Assembly: GCA_021835265.1 (NCBI GenBank) | Contig: JAKBQK010000537.1 | Span: 1 to 5,815 of the forward strand | Direction: 5' to 3' | Source: Thermoplasmata archaeon | GTDB taxonomy: Archaea; Thermoplasmatota; Thermoplasmata; Thermoplasmatales; Thermoplasmataceae | DNA: 5,815 nt | Part shown: positions 5,046-5,815 of the stretch, piece after piece | Numbering within the stretch: the first letter of the stretch is position 1 | Layout: each line of letters opens with the position of its first letter | Notes under the pieces: model-generated | The model's input: only the letters and a program-made list of their open reading frames with translations | The model's database searches: none | What the model was told of the DNA's origin: nothing | Translations under genes and position numbers: made by a program

Positions 5046-5626
5046 ATACAGACACAGTTGGAAATGATGAAAGAAATGATAAGTAGTTTTCTTCGGGATA
5101 GTAAAGATGAAAAGAAAAAGATCAAGGAATAGTTTCTAAATCATGTTATGGAAAGATGCAAGAATACATACATCCTCCGTTCTATATGAAAGACCCGAAG
5201 AGAGAAAGAAATTATGTGAGTCTGTAATCACATCATATCTGGTAGCAGCATAGCAGTTCTGCCATGGCCATTCATGGGAAATCTCATGAAATTGATGCCG
5301 AAGAAGAAGTGGTCATCTGTATTACAGAACGTAAAACAGGCACTGGAGATTGAATCACGGGTATCATAGACCCATGACTCATTTATTAAAGAGATACTGA
5401 ATAAGACATCTGACATATTCTAGAGATAGTATCCTTCATTGTTCAAGTACAAAACGTAGAGTGAATCATGCAAGGAGAGACTGAAGTTTGAATTCAAGAA
5501 GATAATGAATAGATAAACTCCTTTCTGTCTAGGTGGTCTCATTTAAGACTTGTTATAACAATAATGATGAACATAAATGAAGAATGTATCACTGGGAGAA
5601 AGTGTATGAGTTTGGAGATGAGTTAA
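5046..5626 (+). pseudogene. IS256-family (Mutator) transposase, internally deleted and frameshifted
   Basis: Pieces of one transposase can be read in order across all three plus-strand frames. The N-terminus LEMMKEMISSFLRDSKDEKK (from about 5058) is broken by TAG at 5130. A shifted piece, YMKDPKRERNY (near 5183-5215), recalls the family's YER..ERKNYRNGY segment. CHGHS at 5260-5274 matches the conserved C-x-H region. GNLMKLMPKKKWSSVLQNVKQALEIES (from 5277) follows in another frame, interrupted by TAG codons at 5367, 5421, 5427 and 5457, with YPSLFKYK between them. A third-frame C-terminus (5513-5626) reads LRLVITIMMNINEE then CITGRKCMSLEMS before TAA, matching the family ending of the form INEEWITGRKYLSLE. 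An intact gene would be near 390 codons. Here about 190 remain, and the central catalytic region with the first two Asp residues is missing. It is certainly inactive. The family assignment rests on my recall of archaeal IS256 proteins but is supported by several independent segments in the right order. Confidence 0.8.
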
Positions 5627-5706
5627 AGTTTTTACTGAGTCTTTCCAATTCACACCAAATCATGTATACTGTCTTAGATAATTTTCCAAATCTCAGACAA
5701 TTATGA
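5627..5706. other. Short gap after the transposase relic
   Basis: This AT-rich stretch carries no supportable gene. It should contain the right end of the insertion sequence. It includes a frame with YTVLDNFPNLRQL ended by TGA at 5703, which I take as chance. Confidence 0.3.
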
Positions 5707-5713
5707 TTTATAT
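5707..5713 (+). promoter_or_regulatory. TATA-box candidate for the right-edge gene
   Basis: TTTATAT is centred 30 bases before the ATG at 5740, so transcription would start a few bases before the ATG or at it. There is no Shine-Dalgarno in between, which fits a leaderless mRNA. Confidence 0.5.
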
Positions 5714-5739
5714 TTTAGAAATATACACCATAGATAAAG

Positions 5740-5815
5740 ATGAAGATGATTGTTGATGGTGCAGAGAGGAAGTTGAGAGCAGTCTGGTTTGAGAATGGGA
5801 AGGTAAGGATGATAG
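5740..5815 (+). CDS. N-terminus of a probable MtnA/aIF2B-like isomerase, cut by window edge
   Basis: Twenty-five codons are visible: MKMIVDGAERKLRAVWFENG followed by KVRMI, with an in-frame TAG at 5731-5733 closing the frame upstream. An ATG two codons later (5746) is an alternative start. The pattern, a short beta strand with VDG, then LRAVW, then ENGKV and a following I-D, matches the beginning of archaeal S-methyl-5-thioribose-1-phosphate isomerase (MtnA) and the related aIF2B/ribose-1,5-bisphosphate isomerase group. There LRAVW...V.MIDQ..LP opens the protein. MtnA converts methylthioribose-1-phosphate to methylthioribulose-1-phosphate in methionine salvage. The next base (G) is consistent with the expected Asp. 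The assignment rests on 25 residues and is tentative; the catalytic region lies outside the window. Nothing links it to the glycosyltransferases; it is likely the conserved border of the island. Confidence 0.55.
   Translation, partial: MKMIVDGAERKLRAVWFENGKVRMI

Larger units (their letters stand above)
5001..5660 (+). mobile_element. Decayed IS256-family insertion sequence, ends approximate
   Basis: The transposase relic at 5046-5626 defines the element. A candidate degraded inverted repeat is AATTGAAGACCTC at 5002-5014 against AATTGGAAAGACTC, which is the minus-strand reading of about 5636-5650. They match with small gaps. The pairing is loose and no target-site duplication could be seen, so the ends are estimates only. 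The element is far shorter than a normal IS256 member (about 1.2-1.5 kb) because the middle of its transposase gene is gone. Confidence 0.4.

Noticed and set aside
5228..5416. Minus-strand frame of 62 codons
   Set aside because: It is the antisense of the IS256 transposase relic, whose segments read in the plus direction.
1..5815. Search for CRISPR arrays, tRNA or rRNA genes, toxin-antitoxin pairs and riboswitches
   Set aside because: No regularly spaced repeats, tRNA-like cloverleaf, rRNA sequence or known riboswitch core was seen.

Overview
The window looks like a piece of a Thermoplasmata-type archaeal chromosome (a Thermoplasma, Ferroplasma or Cuniculiplasma relative). The reasons are AT-box promoters about 25-35 bp before start codons with little or no leader, arginine codons that are mostly AGA/AGG, frequent ATA isoleucine, an archaeal-style IS256 transposase relic, and the AIM24-family and MtnA-like proteins at the edges. 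This assignment is an inference from style, not from a marker gene.

Layout, left to right. 1-695 (minus) is an AIM24/DUF124-family gene running off the left edge. 787-1797 (minus) is a GT4-like glycosyltransferase whose EX7E signature reads E-X7-Q. 1798-2172 is a 375-bp divergent intergenic region. It holds two direct repeats 31 bp apart, two tiny tandem ORFs of doubtful reality, and a double dyad in the promoter of the next gene. 2173-3339 (plus) is a second GT4 glycosyltransferase with an intact EX7E. 3340-3747 is a gap between convergent genes with a T-run terminator, short palindromes and a 74-codon orphan ORF on the minus strand. 3748-4794 (minus) is a third GT4 glycosyltransferase, of the mannosyltransferase-B-like type, with all expected motifs. 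4795-5045 is mostly non-coding. 5046-5626 (plus) is a badly decayed, internally deleted IS256-family (Mutator) transposase. From 5740 the first 25 codons of an MtnA/aIF2B-like gene run off the right edge.

How the genes fit together. The three glycosyltransferases are single-domain soluble GT-B enzymes that would each add one sugar to a growing surface glycan, probably the glycoprotein N-glycan or glycolipid coat of a wall-less archaeon. They are not one operon: two read left and one reads right, each with its own promoter-like AT box. The middle gene and the N-terminal half of the third are clearly more AT-rich than the flanking AIM24 gene in hand-counted 60-base samples. With the adjacent dead transposon, this suggests a variable glycosylation island between conserved genes.

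I did not find a clearly new biological system. The items most worth a second look are the E-to-Q change in the first glycosyltransferase, the operator-like repeats at the two promoters in the 1.8-2.17 kb region, and the orphan ORF at 3389-3613.
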